Assembly: GCA_036245525.1 (NCBI GenBank)
Contig: BTPG01000001.1
Coordinates: 177,644,611-177,708,610 of the forward strand
Direction of reading: 5' to 3'
Length of the DNA stretch: 64,000 nucleotides
From: Semisulcospira habei
Lineage: Eukaryota > Mollusca > Gastropoda > Semisulcospiridae
Below, one piece after another: positions 33,633 to 43,972 of this stretch (positions are counted from its first letter, which is position 1; each line of letters begins with the position of its first letter). Both the position numbers and the translations under genes were made by a program. The notes below the pieces were generated by a model, which searched no databases, was not told the origin of the DNA, and saw only the letters and a list, made by a program, of their open reading frames with translations.

Positions 33633-33920
33633 ATGGTGTTATTGAACGAATTCCTTTCATTGAAGAAGAAAGCTTTTGTTAAAATCGTGGGGTCCTATTA
33701 TCATTTACTACAAGACTCAACGGTCAGAGAGGAAGACACGGACCGAGCCACGGCTGAAGCAGACGCCTTATTTTTCTGGGCCAAACGGGTATTGGGGATT
33801 GGAGGCATCTCTCAGTTAAATGACTGCACTGAACAAGTACATTTGGGCGTGCTCTTAACTAAGAAATATTGCATAAAGTACCTCTGCAAATGGCCAGAGG
33901 GGGGACGAAAGACATTTTAG
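33633..33920 (+). CDS. Small ORF, unknown
   Basis: An ATG-started frame of 95 codons with mixed polar composition (EEDTDRATAEADALFFWAKRV, then a Cys/Lys-rich end), divergent from the zinc-finger relic. No family is recognised and there is no splice or promoter support. It may be chance. Confidence 0.2.
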   Translation: MVLLNEFLSLKKKAFVKIVGSYYHLLQDSTVREEDTDRATAEADALFFWAKRVLGIGGISQLNDCTEQVHLGVLLTKKYCIKYLCKWPEGGRKTF

Positions 33921-34059
33921 GAAGGACAAGGGAAACAACTCCGTTCATCGGTGTTGAGCTAACCAATCGGCGATCATCAAGTTGATCTGAAAACACTCGC
34001 TTCCGTGTCAACACACAGACCCAGGGTGTCGCCAAAACACAACATGAAGTAAATCTGGG

Positions 34060-34270
34060 GAAATGGGGACATCCTATTTTGATTTTTTTTTTCTTCTGAC
34101 TTTTGAATGAAAGATAATGCAGAAACAACCCACAGAAAAAATGAGTGCCTGACTTGGTCACCCAGAATTTTACACACACCCATTTTGCATAAGGATGGTA
34201 AAGAAAGTCGCCCATTTCAGTGGTTTCGTGTACGCACACACACACACACGCACGCACGAACACACACCCA
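34060..34270 (+). repeat. Interspersed repeat C, copy 1
   Basis: It shares a segment of about 180 bp with 42440-42640, including AATGCAGAAACAACCC, CACCCAGAATTTTACACACAC and CATAAGGATGGTAAAGA, and ends in a CA-rich run. Class unknown. Confidence 0.8.
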
Positions 34271-34957
34271 CACATGGACACAAAAGCCTCAGAGTGGGTT
34301 ACCTACCATTTTATGTGAAAATGGGTTCCCATGTTTCTATTTATTCTAGGGCTCTGGAGTTGATGCGAATGTTTAGAACTCACCTTGTAATTAAGCTCTA
34401 CAACTTAAAATAAAATAGACATTTTCCAGAAACAGAGCCACTGGATGGAGAAAAAATGGGTTTCCACCAATATAGTGGGTGCCTCTCACACAAAAACTGG
34501 CATTACATTTAAAATGGGTGTCCTCGTCAAATCATTCATTTTAGCATGGACATCTCAAGAAAATTAGGGGTCTGTAATAAGGTAAAGTTCACGGAATATT
34601 TGATGCTTCTTTTCCACATTTATTTGATTGTTGTCATTCTTTTTTCAACTTAATGTATATTCCTTCTTTTTCTTGCATTAAAAATGTCAAGCACAATGGC
34701 ACAACACACTGAACAAATACCTCACTAAACATACCTCTGGTTGATTTTCTTATGATTGTTTGGGTGGGGTTGTAGGGGGAGGGGAGGGGGGGTGAAGGTT
34801 TGGGGGGGGGGGGGTCATCACTTTGGTTTCCTTTTAGAGCTGCTGAATGCTCTCTTATGAATGGATAATTTTCATTATCCGTGGAATCAGCAGGTCATTT
34901 CAGAGGCGCGCACCGAGTTGCACATCAAACCACTCACAAATACACATTTTAGAGTGC
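34271..34957. other. Gene-free stretch
   Basis: AT-rich sequence with G-rich runs at 34762-34815. No coding signal. Confidence 0.4.
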
Positions 34958-34971
34958 ACCAAATGGATCCA

Positions 34972-35339
34972 TTGACTGATTGCTTAACCTCCTGACAGCA
35001 ACAAGGCTTTCTCAGGACATGCCTGCACTGCTTGTGGAAAAAAACAACAACAGAATATTGAATGTATGTCGCCAGCCGGTCCAATACGTTAAATAAACCT
35101 ACAATATGGGGCCTAAATAAAGCCAAGACCATTTAGCAACACACATTCAATATCAAGAGCTACAGGCAGTAGGGAGAGTTTAAAATAGGAAAATACAGGT
35201 GAATGGACCAAAGGTAGACAGAAACACATGCCCCAGAATAGAGAGGAAAACCCACCCTGTGGGGCTGACCAGGGTGACCCTAGGAACTAAAAAGTAGTTA
35301 ACCCCACCCAAGTCCCCCAGGGCAGACCCGGGTGGGGAT
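34972..35339 (-). repeat. SINE-like family S, copy 6, with 14-bp TSD
   Basis: Flanked by ACCAAATGGATCCA (34958-34971, 35340-35353). Full-length in reverse orientation. The (AATC) tail is reduced to a degenerate TCAGTCAAT-type end. Confidence 0.93.
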
Positions 35340-35353
35340 ACCAAATGGATCCA

Positions 35354-35667
35354 GTTGGCCAAGTCCCAAATTCCACTCTATAGGACACCTAAGACTGAGA
35401 AGCAATCGCGGCATTTATGGCGCGGTACAGGGCCAAAAACTAAGAAACTGTTGTTTTAAGAAGCGTGTCGGGCAACAGTTTTTATTAAAACTGTTTTAAA
35501 ACCTCTTTAAACTCAACTTTTGTTAATGTTAAAAGTGTTTTCATTTGAGGCGTGTCGTAACTGTTGTGCATCTATTCCAACGTAATAGTGCTGGATATCA
35601 TAGTTTTCCCATTGTCGCCTTCTCTCTTCGCTCAGCACTCGACTTTCCAGTCCTCCCTCAAACGGGC
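35354..35667. other. Left flank of the Nimb LINE
   Basis: No exon is supported. The last 13 bases (35655-35667) are the left target-site duplication of the LINE. Confidence 0.4.
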
Positions 35668-36340
35668 CTACCCGGCACCGGCCTCCACGTGGCGTAGGTG
35701 GGTAGTCCGCTCAGTCCCTGACTGAGTGGGCTAGCGGACGGGTGCCATCTTTGTCCAGGATTAGGACTTGATGTCAGCAGATATGTTGTTCAGCCTTTTC
35801 ACTGGTCCGGTTTTTAAGGAGCTGTGCTAACCTAGGTCGTACCATGTTGGATTGGTCCTTAAAAATACTCGTGACTTTTTGGTCCTTTGGATCCCAAGTG
35901 TTTGCCGTGCTTGGAGACCCGTGTCGGGGGAGAAGAGGATCCTGGTGGCTGAGGTTCCCTTTGGGCTGCGGCTCACTGGTGCCAACACTCCACTTCGGCC
36001 TTGACTTCTACCTAAACGGGAGGCTAGTCGTACCGGCCTAGTCAATCGGCTCTTGTCACGTTGAGCCCTATCCCACTGTTGACATGCGGGTTGCTATACG
36101 GAGCACCATGCTATAGCTTCTGCTGCTGATTAGGTGCTTTACGCCAGTATTCCCCTGCATTCAACGGTGTGATAGAAGGCGGTGGCTCAAACGGTTCAAT
36201 CGGGCTTACCCCCTTGAGTATATCTTTCGGGCAGTCTCCATTGTGCGTCGGCTGGAGACCCGCCGACAGTTGCACTTTCCCTTGTTGGGCTCGGTGGCGG
36301 GCAGGGACCCCCGGGGGATGAATATCTCTACTAATATAAT

Positions 36341-37780
36341 ATGGATAAAACCAAAAAACCAAAACTAGCACAGAAACGGCGCATAGACACCGACATTGCA
36401 CATGACAGTGATTCAGACTGTGAGGAAGCGACGCCTCAGGCGTCGGCCGTATGGCCTCGCTTCCTCATTGTCCATAGCAAGGTGAAGGAGAAACCAGTTA
36501 CCAAGCTGCATCCTTTTCTGGTGGGGGAGACCCTCAGGAGCCGTGTTGGCAGGCCTGACGCCCAGCGCCTCAGGTCTGGTGACTTGCTGGTGGAGTGCCG
36601 TACTCGGGCACACTCCAGCGGGCTACTGGGGCTCTCTTCCATCGGAGACACTCCTGTGGAAGTCACACCCCACAAAACTATGAATTCGTCAAGAGGCGTA
36701 ATCAAAGATCAAGCTTTGGCAGAACTGTCAGAAGATGAACTTGTAAGGAACCTTAAGTCTCAGGGGGTGACTTGCGTCAGGCGCTTCGCTTCCAAGCGAG
36801 GTGGTGGGGAGATCCGTCTCCCTACCATCATCCTGACGTTTGGCACCCCCACCCCTCCTACTACCATCTGGGGAGGTTACTACTCCCTGAGAGTGAAAAA
36901 GTACGTCCCTCTTCCCCTCCGGTGCTTTAAGTGCCAAAAGTATGGCCATGGGCAGAAGACATGCCGTCAGGCAGAGGCTTCATGCGCCCGTTGCACTAGG
37001 CCCGGACACTCTGCTGAGTCCTGCACAGCCACCCCCCTGTGTGTGAATTGCCAGGGGGCGCATATGGCTTCGGATAAGAAATGCCCTCGTTGGATATCCG
37101 AGTGCAAGATTCAGCAGGTGCGTGTGGAGAAGGGGCTGTCCTTTCTGGATGCCAAAAAACTGGTTGAAGGCCCTGGTGCAGCTGCGGCTGCCCCAACCTC
37201 TAACACCTCAGTGTATACTTTTAGTGCAGCGGTGGCAGGCAAGCGCCCCACCAAAGACTTTTCATGTCAGACCCCAACTTCTTGGTTGGGGGCGGAGCCT
37301 CGGCTCCTCTCGCCCCTGGAGAGTAACCCTCCTCCGGTGGTGACAAGGAGCCAGGGAACGCAGAAGGCGGACACTGCCGGTCCGGTTGTGCCGCCTTCTG
37401 TTGCCCCTAAGCCTCAGCCCCCACCCAAACCTGTTAGTCAGTCAACTCCAAAGGCTTCTGGCTCTGGTCAGCCTTCTAAGGCCGCTAACTCTAGCGGCAG
37501 GAACGCTGCCCAGGACCAGAAGTCTAAGAAATCTATGGGACCGCTGTGCGCACGGGCCCAGAAGGGGAACACAGATGTCCCCCTTCAAAACAAATATGCT
37601 GCACTGGAGGAGCGGATGGAGGGAGTGGAAGTTGTTGTTGCTGATGCTGCGGCAGCTCTACCCCCTTCCTCTCCGAAGAACCAGAGGAGGCCCGGGAGCC
37701 GGCCCCCCTCTGTTTCTTCAACTCCTTCCAAGGTAAAGGAAAAAGGGGGGAAAAACTCCTTACCCCCAGATAAGACTTAA
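36341..37780 (+). CDS. Nimb/I-clade LINE ORF1 (gag-like nucleic-acid-binding protein)
   Basis: 479 codons from ATG at 36341. ORF1 proteins coat the element RNA and help target-primed reverse transcription. Three zinc knuckles lie in a row at about residues 195-245: CFKCQKYGHGQKTC and CARCTRPGHSAESC (both C-x2-C-x4-H-x4-C), then CVNCQGAHMASDKKC (a variant spacing). N-terminal to them is a partly folded region with KLHPF and LRSRVGRPD. C-terminal is a long low-complexity Pro/Ser/Lys-rich tail. The stop TAA at 37778-37780 is two bases before the ORF2 ATG, which suggests termination-reinitiation. No internal stop or frameshift is seen. Confidence 0.9.
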   Translation: MDKTKKPKLAQKRRIDTDIAHDSDSDCEEATPQASAVWPRFLIVHSKVKEKPVTKLHPFLVGETLRSRVGRPDAQRLRSGDLLVECRTRAHSSGLLGLSSIGDTPVEVTPHKTMNSSRGVIKDQALAELSEDELVRNLKSQGVTCVRRFASKRGGGEIRLPTIILTFGTPTPPTTIWGGYYSLRVKKYVPLPLRCFKCQKYGHGQKTCRQAEASCARCTRPGHSAESCTATPLCVNCQGAHMASDKKCPRWISECKIQQVRVEKGLSFLDAKKLVEGPGAAAAAPTSNTSVYTFSAAVAGKRPTKDFSCQTPTSWLGAEPRLLSPLESNPPPVVTRSQGTQKADTAGPVVPPSVAPKPQPPPKPVSQSTPKASGSGQPSKAANSSGRNAAQDQKSKKSMGPLCARAQKGNTDVPLQNKYAALEERMEGVEVVVADAAAALPPSSPKNQRRPGSRPPSVSSTPSKVKEKGGKNSLPPDKT

Positions 37781-37782
37781 TC

Positions 37783-40700
37783 ATGGACTCTTTGCTTCAG
37801 TGGAATTGTCGTGGTTTTCGAGCTAACTTTGAGGAATTACGTCTTTTAGTCAAGTTCTATAACCCCTCAGTAATATCTCTTCAGGAGACTTACCTGAAGA
37901 CTTCTGACCCTGTGTCTTTTAATGGTTTTAATGTTATACATAAAGGCTCTGATTCGGAGAGGCGCTCGGGTGGAGCGGCTCTTCTCATTAGTAGCCAAAT
38001 TTTATGTAGCCCCGTTAGCATCGACACCTGTCTTCAGGCTGTCGCTGCTCGGGTTACCTTAAAAAAGACCATAACCATATGTAGTATTTACCTGCCACCA
38101 TCACTGCGGGTCTGTAGCAATGATATTTTTAACTTAGTAGATCAACTGCCCCCTCCCTTTATTCTCATGGGGGATTTTAACGGTCATGCTCACCTTTGGG
38201 GTAGTGACCACTATGATGGCAGAGGTCAGATGTTAGAAGATGTTTTTTCTCAACTTAACCTATGTGTTTTTAACGATGGCTCACCTACATACTCTAACTC
38301 AGGTTCCGGATCTAGTTCTGTTCTAGACCTCACTGTGTGTGATCCTTCTCTCATGCTGGACTTTGACTGGAAGGTTCACGACGACCTGTGTGGTAGTGAC
38401 CACTTCCCAGTAGTCCTGTCATCGGTCAGCTGTGAGGAGGATTCGCCGGTGGGGCGCTGGAATCTCAAGAAAGCTAACTGGTCTCTGTTTGCCTCTCTCT
38501 GTCAGTCTCGTCTTACAGAGGAGGTGGTCATGTCAGCTGAAGAACCTGTTTCTTGTTTTACTTCTATTTTGTTGGAGGTTGCAGGTGAAACCATCCCTAG
38601 AACTTCCACATCACTCCCTCGGAAGCCGAGAGTACCATGGTTCAATGAAGAGTGCCGCAAGGCCCAAACAATGCGGAAATCTGCTCAGCGACGTGCTTTT
38701 CGTAATCCGTCGCAAGCAAATATTTTAACCTTTAAAAGACAGCGGGCGAAAGCCCGTTACATTTTTAAACGTGAACGCCGTGCTTCCTGGAGACGCTTCG
38801 TCTCATCTTTATCTTCTAGGACTCCGTCCCAAAAAGTCTGGAAGGCTGTTCGAAGAATTAGGGGCAGGGGTGGCTCGGCTTCTGTCGGCCATCTTAGAGA
38901 TGGTGCCAGTTTGGTCACAGATAAAAAGGCTGTGGCCAATTTGCTTGCCTCCACCATTGCCCATAATTCTTCAACAGAGCATTATTCACCTTTCTTCCAG
39001 AGAGAGAAGGAGAAACGAGAATCTTGTGCTTGTGATTTTATATCGGATAACTTGGAAGACTATAATGCCCCTTTTACGTTTTCAGAATTGCAGCAAGCCT
39101 TGCAGAAATGTACTGACTCTGCTGCTGGATTAGATACCATCCATTATCAGCTCATAACACATCTGCCTGAGGATTCACTCCTTGTACTTCTCAAGGCCTT
39201 TAACCATATCTGGATAACCGGTCATTTTCCGCCATCTTGGCGCCAGGCTGTGGTTGTGCCAATTCCCAAGCCGGGTAAGGATCCTTCCGACCCGGGCAAC
39301 TACCGGCCAATAGCTTTGACATCATGTTTATGTAAAACTATGGAACGCTTGGTCAACGCCCGACTGGTGTGGCATCTTGAGTCACAGGGTCTCATCACAG
39401 ACCTCCAGTGCGGTTTCCGGCGCTTCCGTAGTACAACTGACCATCTAGTCCGCTTTGAGTCTTTTATCCGAGATGCTTTTGTCAACAAGCAGCATGTCTA
39501 TGCAATTTTCTTTGATCTTGAAAAGGCATATGACACTACCTGGAAGCATGGTATAATGTCTGATTTGTCGGACATGGGTTTTAAAGGGCATCTGCCCGTT
39601 TTTATTCACAATTTTTTGTCCAACAGGTCGTTCCATGTCCGTGTGGGCTCCACCCTCTCCGACTCCTTTGAACAGGAGATGGGTGTCCTGCAGGGCAGTA
39701 TTCTATCTCCTGTTTTATTTAGCATTAAAATAAATAACATTGTAAAGGCCGTCAAGGATGATTCTGAATGCTCTTTGTTTGTGGACGACTTTGCTTTGTG
39801 TGCACGAGGTCGAGGACTTGCGTCCCTTGAGAGGCGCTTGCAGCTGTGTGTTGATCGAATCCAGGGGTGGGTGTCTCTCAATGGATTCAGATTCTCGCCC
39901 TCCAAGTTTACTAACCAGACGAAATTTTTTCCAGAACCTAGTCTGAGCATTGCTGGTGTGCCAATTAAGGTGGCCGAAGAGGCAAAGTTTTTGGGGGTCA
40001 TCTTTGACAAAAGATTGACCTTCTGCAACCATGTTAACTACCTTAGAACCTCTTGTTGGAAGGCCCTCGACATTCTTCGTGTCGTTGGTCGTACTGACTG
40101 GGGTGCAGACCGCATCGTCTTACTTCGACTGTACCGGGCCCTTGTTCGGTCCAAACTGGATTACGGCTCTGTGGTATATGGCTCGGCTTCCAAGTCTGTT
40201 CTGCAGCGTCTGAACACAATTCACCATCAAGGTCTGCGCATATGTCTGGGAGCCTTCAGGACATCTCCAGTTCCTAGTCTGTATGCAGAGGCAGGGGAGC
40301 CTTCTCTCAGGCTCCGCCGCATCCGCCTCATGCTCAGCTACGTTCTGAAGCTGAAGGCCCATCCAGAAAATCCTGCCTATGATTGTGTTTTTAACCCGTC
40401 GTTTGCAGAGATTTACGATGCCCATCCGGGAGCTGTCCGTCCACTTTCCTTCCGTGTCCGACCTCATCTGCAGGCGGCCGGAGTGGACCTGGACAAAGTT
40501 TCGGAATCTCTGCAACACGTCACTCCACCCTGGCTACTACCAGTTCCTAACATCTTGCTGGACTTGACTGCCCACAAGAAGGATTGTACTCCACCAGCCA
40601 TATACCAACAGAGCCTCAATGAACTCCTTTCAATTTTTCCTGGCTATTGTCGTCTTTATACGGATGGGTCCAAGTCTGAGGATGGAAGAGTGGCTGCGGC

Positions 40701-41460
40701 TGCAGTGTCCTCTCGCCATCCTAGACGCCCATTTAAGCTCCGTCTCCCTGACCATTCCTCTGTATTTAGTGCAGAACTGCAGGCCATTCTGCTAGCACTC
40801 AAGCATGCCTATCAGTCTCGGGAAAGGAACTTCCTGATTCTGTCTGACTCTCTTTCTGCCCTGCAGGCCCTTCAGGGCGCGGGAACAGACCATCCACTGC
40901 TGGTGCAGATTAGAGAGCTCTACGCGGACTTGATGAAGGAATATTATGACATCATTTTTATTTGGGTCCCAGGCCATGTGGGCATCGAAGGCAACAGAAT
41001 CGCAGATTCTGCTGCCAACAGTGCCCGCAGTGACCCTGTCCCTGACACACAGACTGTCTATAGTGATTTTAAACCTGTGATTAGTGCGTACGTGGCCCGC
41101 GAGTGGCAGTTCGAGTGGGACAAAGAGGAAGGGAACAAGCTTCATGAAGCTCTTCCTAAGTTGTCTGACAGTCTACCTTTCCGCTGCGGCAGCCGCCGTG
41201 AGGAGACTGTCCTTGCTCGGCTCCACATCGGGCACACGTATGTTACGCACTCTTACTTACTTAAACAGGATGAGCGTCCATGGTGTTTTGCCTGTGATGA
41301 GCAGTTTTCTGTTCGACACTTTTTGCTGTATTGTGCTGACCTAATTGACACCAGATATAAACACTTTACAGCAGACTCCTTGAAGGTTTTGTTCCGGGAT
41401 GTTCCCCCGGACAAAATCTTCAATTTCTTGCGAGCATGCAATATTTTTAACAAGATTTGA
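37783..41460 (+). CDS. Nimb/I-clade LINE ORF2: endonuclease, reverse transcriptase, RNase H
   Basis: 1225 codons, uninterrupted. The AP-type endonuclease is residues 1-230: QWNCRGF near 6, QETYL near 38, GDFNGHAHLWGS near 130, SDHFPVV near 205. RT spans about 460-750, with YRPIALTSC, FFDLEKAYDTTW near 574, GVLQGSILSPVLF near 635 and FVDDFALC near 665, the (Y/F)VDD form usual in this clade. RNase H is about 957-1090: YTDGSKSEDG, then ELQAILLAL, SDSLSALQAL and an HVGIEGNRIAD end. A terminal CCHC-type motif (CFACDEQFSVRHFLLYC) lies near 1169. The one suspicious residue is Leu for the usual Pro in the P-Q-G-S turn, explicable by one C-to-T change. If that is tolerated the protein could be active. 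Confidence 0.92.
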   Translation: MDSLLQWNCRGFRANFEELRLLVKFYNPSVISLQETYLKTSDPVSFNGFNVIHKGSDSERRSGGAALLISSQILCSPVSIDTCLQAVAARVTLKKTITICSIYLPPSLRVCSNDIFNLVDQLPPPFILMGDFNGHAHLWGSDHYDGRGQMLEDVFSQLNLCVFNDGSPTYSNSGSGSSSVLDLTVCDPSLMLDFDWKVHDDLCGSDHFPVVLSSVSCEEDSPVGRWNLKKANWSLFASLCQSRLTEEVVMSAEEPVSCFTSILLEVAGETIPRTSTSLPRKPRVPWFNEECRKAQTMRKSAQRRAFRNPSQANILTFKRQRAKARYIFKRERRASWRRFVSSLSSRTPSQKVWKAVRRIRGRGGSASVGHLRDGASLVTDKKAVANLLASTIAHNSSTEHYSPFFQREKEKRESCACDFISDNLEDYNAPFTFSELQQALQKCTDSAAGLDTIHYQLITHLPEDSLLVLLKAFNHIWITGHFPPSWRQAVVVPIPKPGKDPSDPGNYRPIALTSCLCKTMERLVNARLVWHLESQGLITDLQCGFRRFRSTTDHLVRFESFIRDAFVNKQHVYAIFFDLEKAYDTTWKHGIMSDLSDMGFKGHLPVFIHNFLSNRSFHVRVGSTLSDSFEQEMGVLQGSILSPVLFSIKINNIVKAVKDDSECSLFVDDFALCARGRGLASLERRLQLCVDRIQGWVSLNGFRFSPSKFTNQTKFFPEPSLSIAGVPIKVAEEAKFLGVIFDKRLTFCNHVNYLRTSCWKALDILRVVGRTDWGADRIVLLRLYRALVRSKLDYGSVVYGSASKSVLQRLNTIHHQGLRICLGAFRTSPVPSLYAEAGEPSLRLRRIRLMLSYVLKLKAHPENPAYDCVFNPSFAEIYDAHPGAVRPLSFRVRPHLQAAGVDLDKVSESLQHVTPPWLLPVPNILLDLTAHKKDCTPPAIYQQSLNELLSIFPGYCRLYTDGSKSEDGRVAAAAVSSRHPRRPFKLRLPDHSSVFSAELQAILLALKHAYQSRERNFLILSDSLSALQALQGAGTDHPLLVQIRELYADLMKEYYDIIFIWVPGHVGIEGNRIADSAANSARSDPVPDTQTVYSDFKPVISAYVAREWQFEWDKEEGNKLHEALPKLSDSLPFRCGSRREETVLARLHIGHTYVTHSYLLKQDERPWCFACDEQFSVRHFLLYCADLIDTRYKHFTADSLKVLFRDVPPDKIFNFLRACNIFNKI

Positions 41461-41702
41461 GCATTCATAGACTATGTGAATCTTTTATTTGCCCTTTTTG
41501 AGAGTCTGTAGACATTTCTTTTAAAGACGTGCGACATTTTAGCCTGAGATTTTTAATCTATATTTACATCTTGTCTTAAGACCTTGCTTTTAGTCTGGCT
41601 GACCAGATTTTTACCCATCCCGCCGTGAGATGGCCTTAGTCGCCTGCTCGGCGTTAAACCCAAATAACTAACTAACTAACCCTCAAACGGGCAGCATTCA
41701 CA

Positions 41703-42439
41703 CAAACAATAATCACCCTTTGGCAACATTAGGTTTTCTTTCTCTGACCTAGCATTACATTGGAAACGACCGACTGCAGCAGACGACGCACCTAACGACA
41801 CCGACTGTGTGACGTCATTTGCATTCAATCAATTTGTGCATACAATCTGACAGGAGTTGCAGTCGAAACGAAAGCATAACGCCAACAAACCCCACAAACA
41901 AAGCAAAGCAACAGGTTGAACCAAAAGACACAAGACAACAGCAGCCTCACCCAAAGTCTATACGTCCTCTCTCGCACTGCGCACTCATACAATCACTTCA
42001 CTTCATAGCAACCGGCGCACGAATATATAATATAGGCTAAATCGCTAACGAATGAATACATACACTAGACATGACCTCCCTCCACATCACCCCGGAAGCA
42101 CAACACAACAACACTTTTTTTAACAAAACAACCACACCCTGAAATAACAAACCTCATTTTGTAGCAACATAAACAATTTACTCCTTCAACTAAAATACCA
42201 CCCCCCTCCCCCTCCCGCACCCCTTCCTTTCGTATCTCTCCGTTTCAATTCGGCTCACCGACGCAGTCGACCCATATCAGCTATTAAGTTATTTATAGAT
42301 CAGAAGGGTGATGTCACACATACACGCCCATTTTACAGGTTTTATGCATGTACACACACACACACACACAATGCTGGGACCAAGTTCAAACACACTAGCA
42401 GAGTGCATTTTAAGCACAAAGGTGCATGTAAAAACCTTG
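41703..42439. other. Gene-free stretch right of the Nimb LINE
   Basis: CA-rich and AC-rich sequence with a (CA)n run at 42352-42370. It may contain the unrecognised 5' flank of the L2 element. Nothing coding is supported. Confidence 0.4.
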
Positions 42440-42640
42440 AAATGGAAAAAAATGATTTTTTTAGTTTTTACAACTTCTTAAAGCAAGACAATGCAGAAAC
42501 AACCCTCAGAAAAAATGGGTGTCTGACTTGGGCACCCAGAATTTTACACACACCTATTTCCCATAAGGATGGTAAAGACAATCACCCATTTGAGGTCTTT
42601 TGTGTACACACACACACTTACACACACACACACACACACC
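42440..42640 (+). repeat. Interspersed repeat C, copy 2
   Basis: Homologous to 34060-34270 as described there, ending in a (CA)n run at 42601-42640. It abuts the 5' side of the L2-type LINE. Confidence 0.8.
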
Positions 42641-42859
42641 CTACTGAACCCTCTTCTCGTCTTCCTCTTTCTTGTCCTCACAAACAATCATGCTCATCAA
42701 ATACACACACCAACTGCTGCTATCTCTACGTCGCCACGCCACCTACTGCGCCGCCGGTGCCGCTGACAGTGTTGCCGATGCCTTACGCGGCACCCGATCG
42801 CGAAAGAGAGGCCACAGGGGCGGAATTAGCGAAAGGCGGGACTCACCATCACAAACGCA

Positions 42860-43300
42860 ACCACACACTTCTTCCCCTTTTCCTATGCCCTTCCACCCCT
42901 TCCGCCTCCCCCCGCCCCCTCGATTTCTCCACCTCACTTCCTTCTTCTCCCATTTCCTTTCCTCTCTTGCTCATCTACTGCTCCCTGCTTTCCTCGGCCG
43001 CCCTCCTCCCCCTTCCTCCCCTTACCCCCTCCTTCGCTTGCTTTTTCCTCCTCGTCCCCTCTCCCCCCCCCCTTTTCTCCTCCCCTTCGCCCTCCCCCTA
43101 CCTCAGCTTTTCCTACTCCCCTTCCTCCTCCTCCCCCCTCCCCCCCTCAGCCTCCTCTCGCATCCTCTTTCTTGCCCGGTTCTCCTTTCCCGTCTTTTCC
43201 TCCTCCCCCCTCTCCCCCCTCCTTCCCCCTTCCATCCTCTTTCCACCCTCCTCTTCCTTTGTCCTCTTCTTCGTCCGTTTCTTCTCCCTCTTCTGGCTCA
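42860..43300 (+). repeat. Pyrimidine-only-like tract, about 440 bp
   Basis: The plus strand is overwhelmingly C and T (blocks such as CCCTCCCCCCC and TTCCTCCTC), with very few purines. It lies between the putative L2 N-terminal region and its endonuclease. The encoded frames are Pro/Ser/Phe/Leu-rich and unlikely to be a folded protein. Confidence 0.85.
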
Positions 43301-43582
43301 TCCAACCTAAAACTGTGTCTGTTTAATGCACAGTCTGTCTGCAAAGATGGCAAAGCCGACGTGATTTCAGACTTCATCCTAGACAATGACCTAGATGTTG
43401 TCGTGATCACCGAAACGTGGCTCCGCTCAGCTGGCGATGAACCCATTATCGCCAGCGTCACTCCGAGTGGCTACCGCCTGGCCTCCTTCGAGCGTGCTTC
43501 CAGAGGGGGTGGCATTGCCATCATCTGCAGGGACTGTCTTTCTGCTCATCTCTCCTTCTCTCAGTCTCTCCCTTTTGCTCAT

Positions 43583-43972
43583 ACCCCACCCGGGTCTGCC
43601 CTGGGGGACTTGGGTGGGGTTAGGTACTTTTTAGTTCCCAGGGTCACCCTGGTCAGCCCCACAGGGTGAGTTTTTCTCTCTATTCTGGGGCATGTGTTTC
43701 TGTCTACCCGAGGTCCATTCACCTGTATTTGTCTTTTTAAAACTCTCCCTACTGTCTGCACTGCCTGTAGCTCTTGATGTTGGATGTGTGTTGCTAAATG
43801 GTCTTAGCTTTATTTAGGCCCCATGTGTTAGGTTTATTTAATGTATTTGACCGGCTGGCGACATACATTCAGTGTTCTGTTTAGTTGGGTTTTTTTTTCA
43901 CAAGCAGTGCAGGCACGTCCTGAGAAAGCCTTGTTGCTGTCGGGACGTTAAGCAATGTACAATCAATCAAAA
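43583..43972 (+). repeat. SINE-like family S, copy 7, with 13-bp TSD
   Basis: CCCTTTTGCTCAT flanks it (43570-43582, 43973-43985). Full-length. It interrupts the L2 endonuclease in the same orientation; removing it rejoins the coding frame across the duplication. Confidence 0.95.

Larger units (their letters stand above)
35668..41689 (+). mobile_element. Full-length Nimb/I-clade LINE with intact ORFs and 13-bp TSD
   Basis: CCCTCAAACGGGC flanks the element at 35655-35667 and 41690-41702, fixing both ends. The order is a 5' UTR of about 670 bp (35668-36340), ORF1 (36341-37780), ORF2 (37783-41460), and a 3' UTR of about 230 bp ending GGCGTTAAACCC plus (AACT)n. Total 6.02 kb. The perfect duplication and open frames point to a recent insertion. 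An RNase H domain and gag-like knuckles place it in the I/Nimb group. Confidence 0.92.

Noticed and set aside
42403..43326. Long Pro/Ser-rich ORF as a separate gene
   Set aside because: It starts in repeat C and a CA run and continues through the pyrimidine tract; openness is due to base composition.
43113..43461. Glu/Gly/Arg-rich ORF on the minus strand
   Set aside because: Antisense of the pyrimidine tract.
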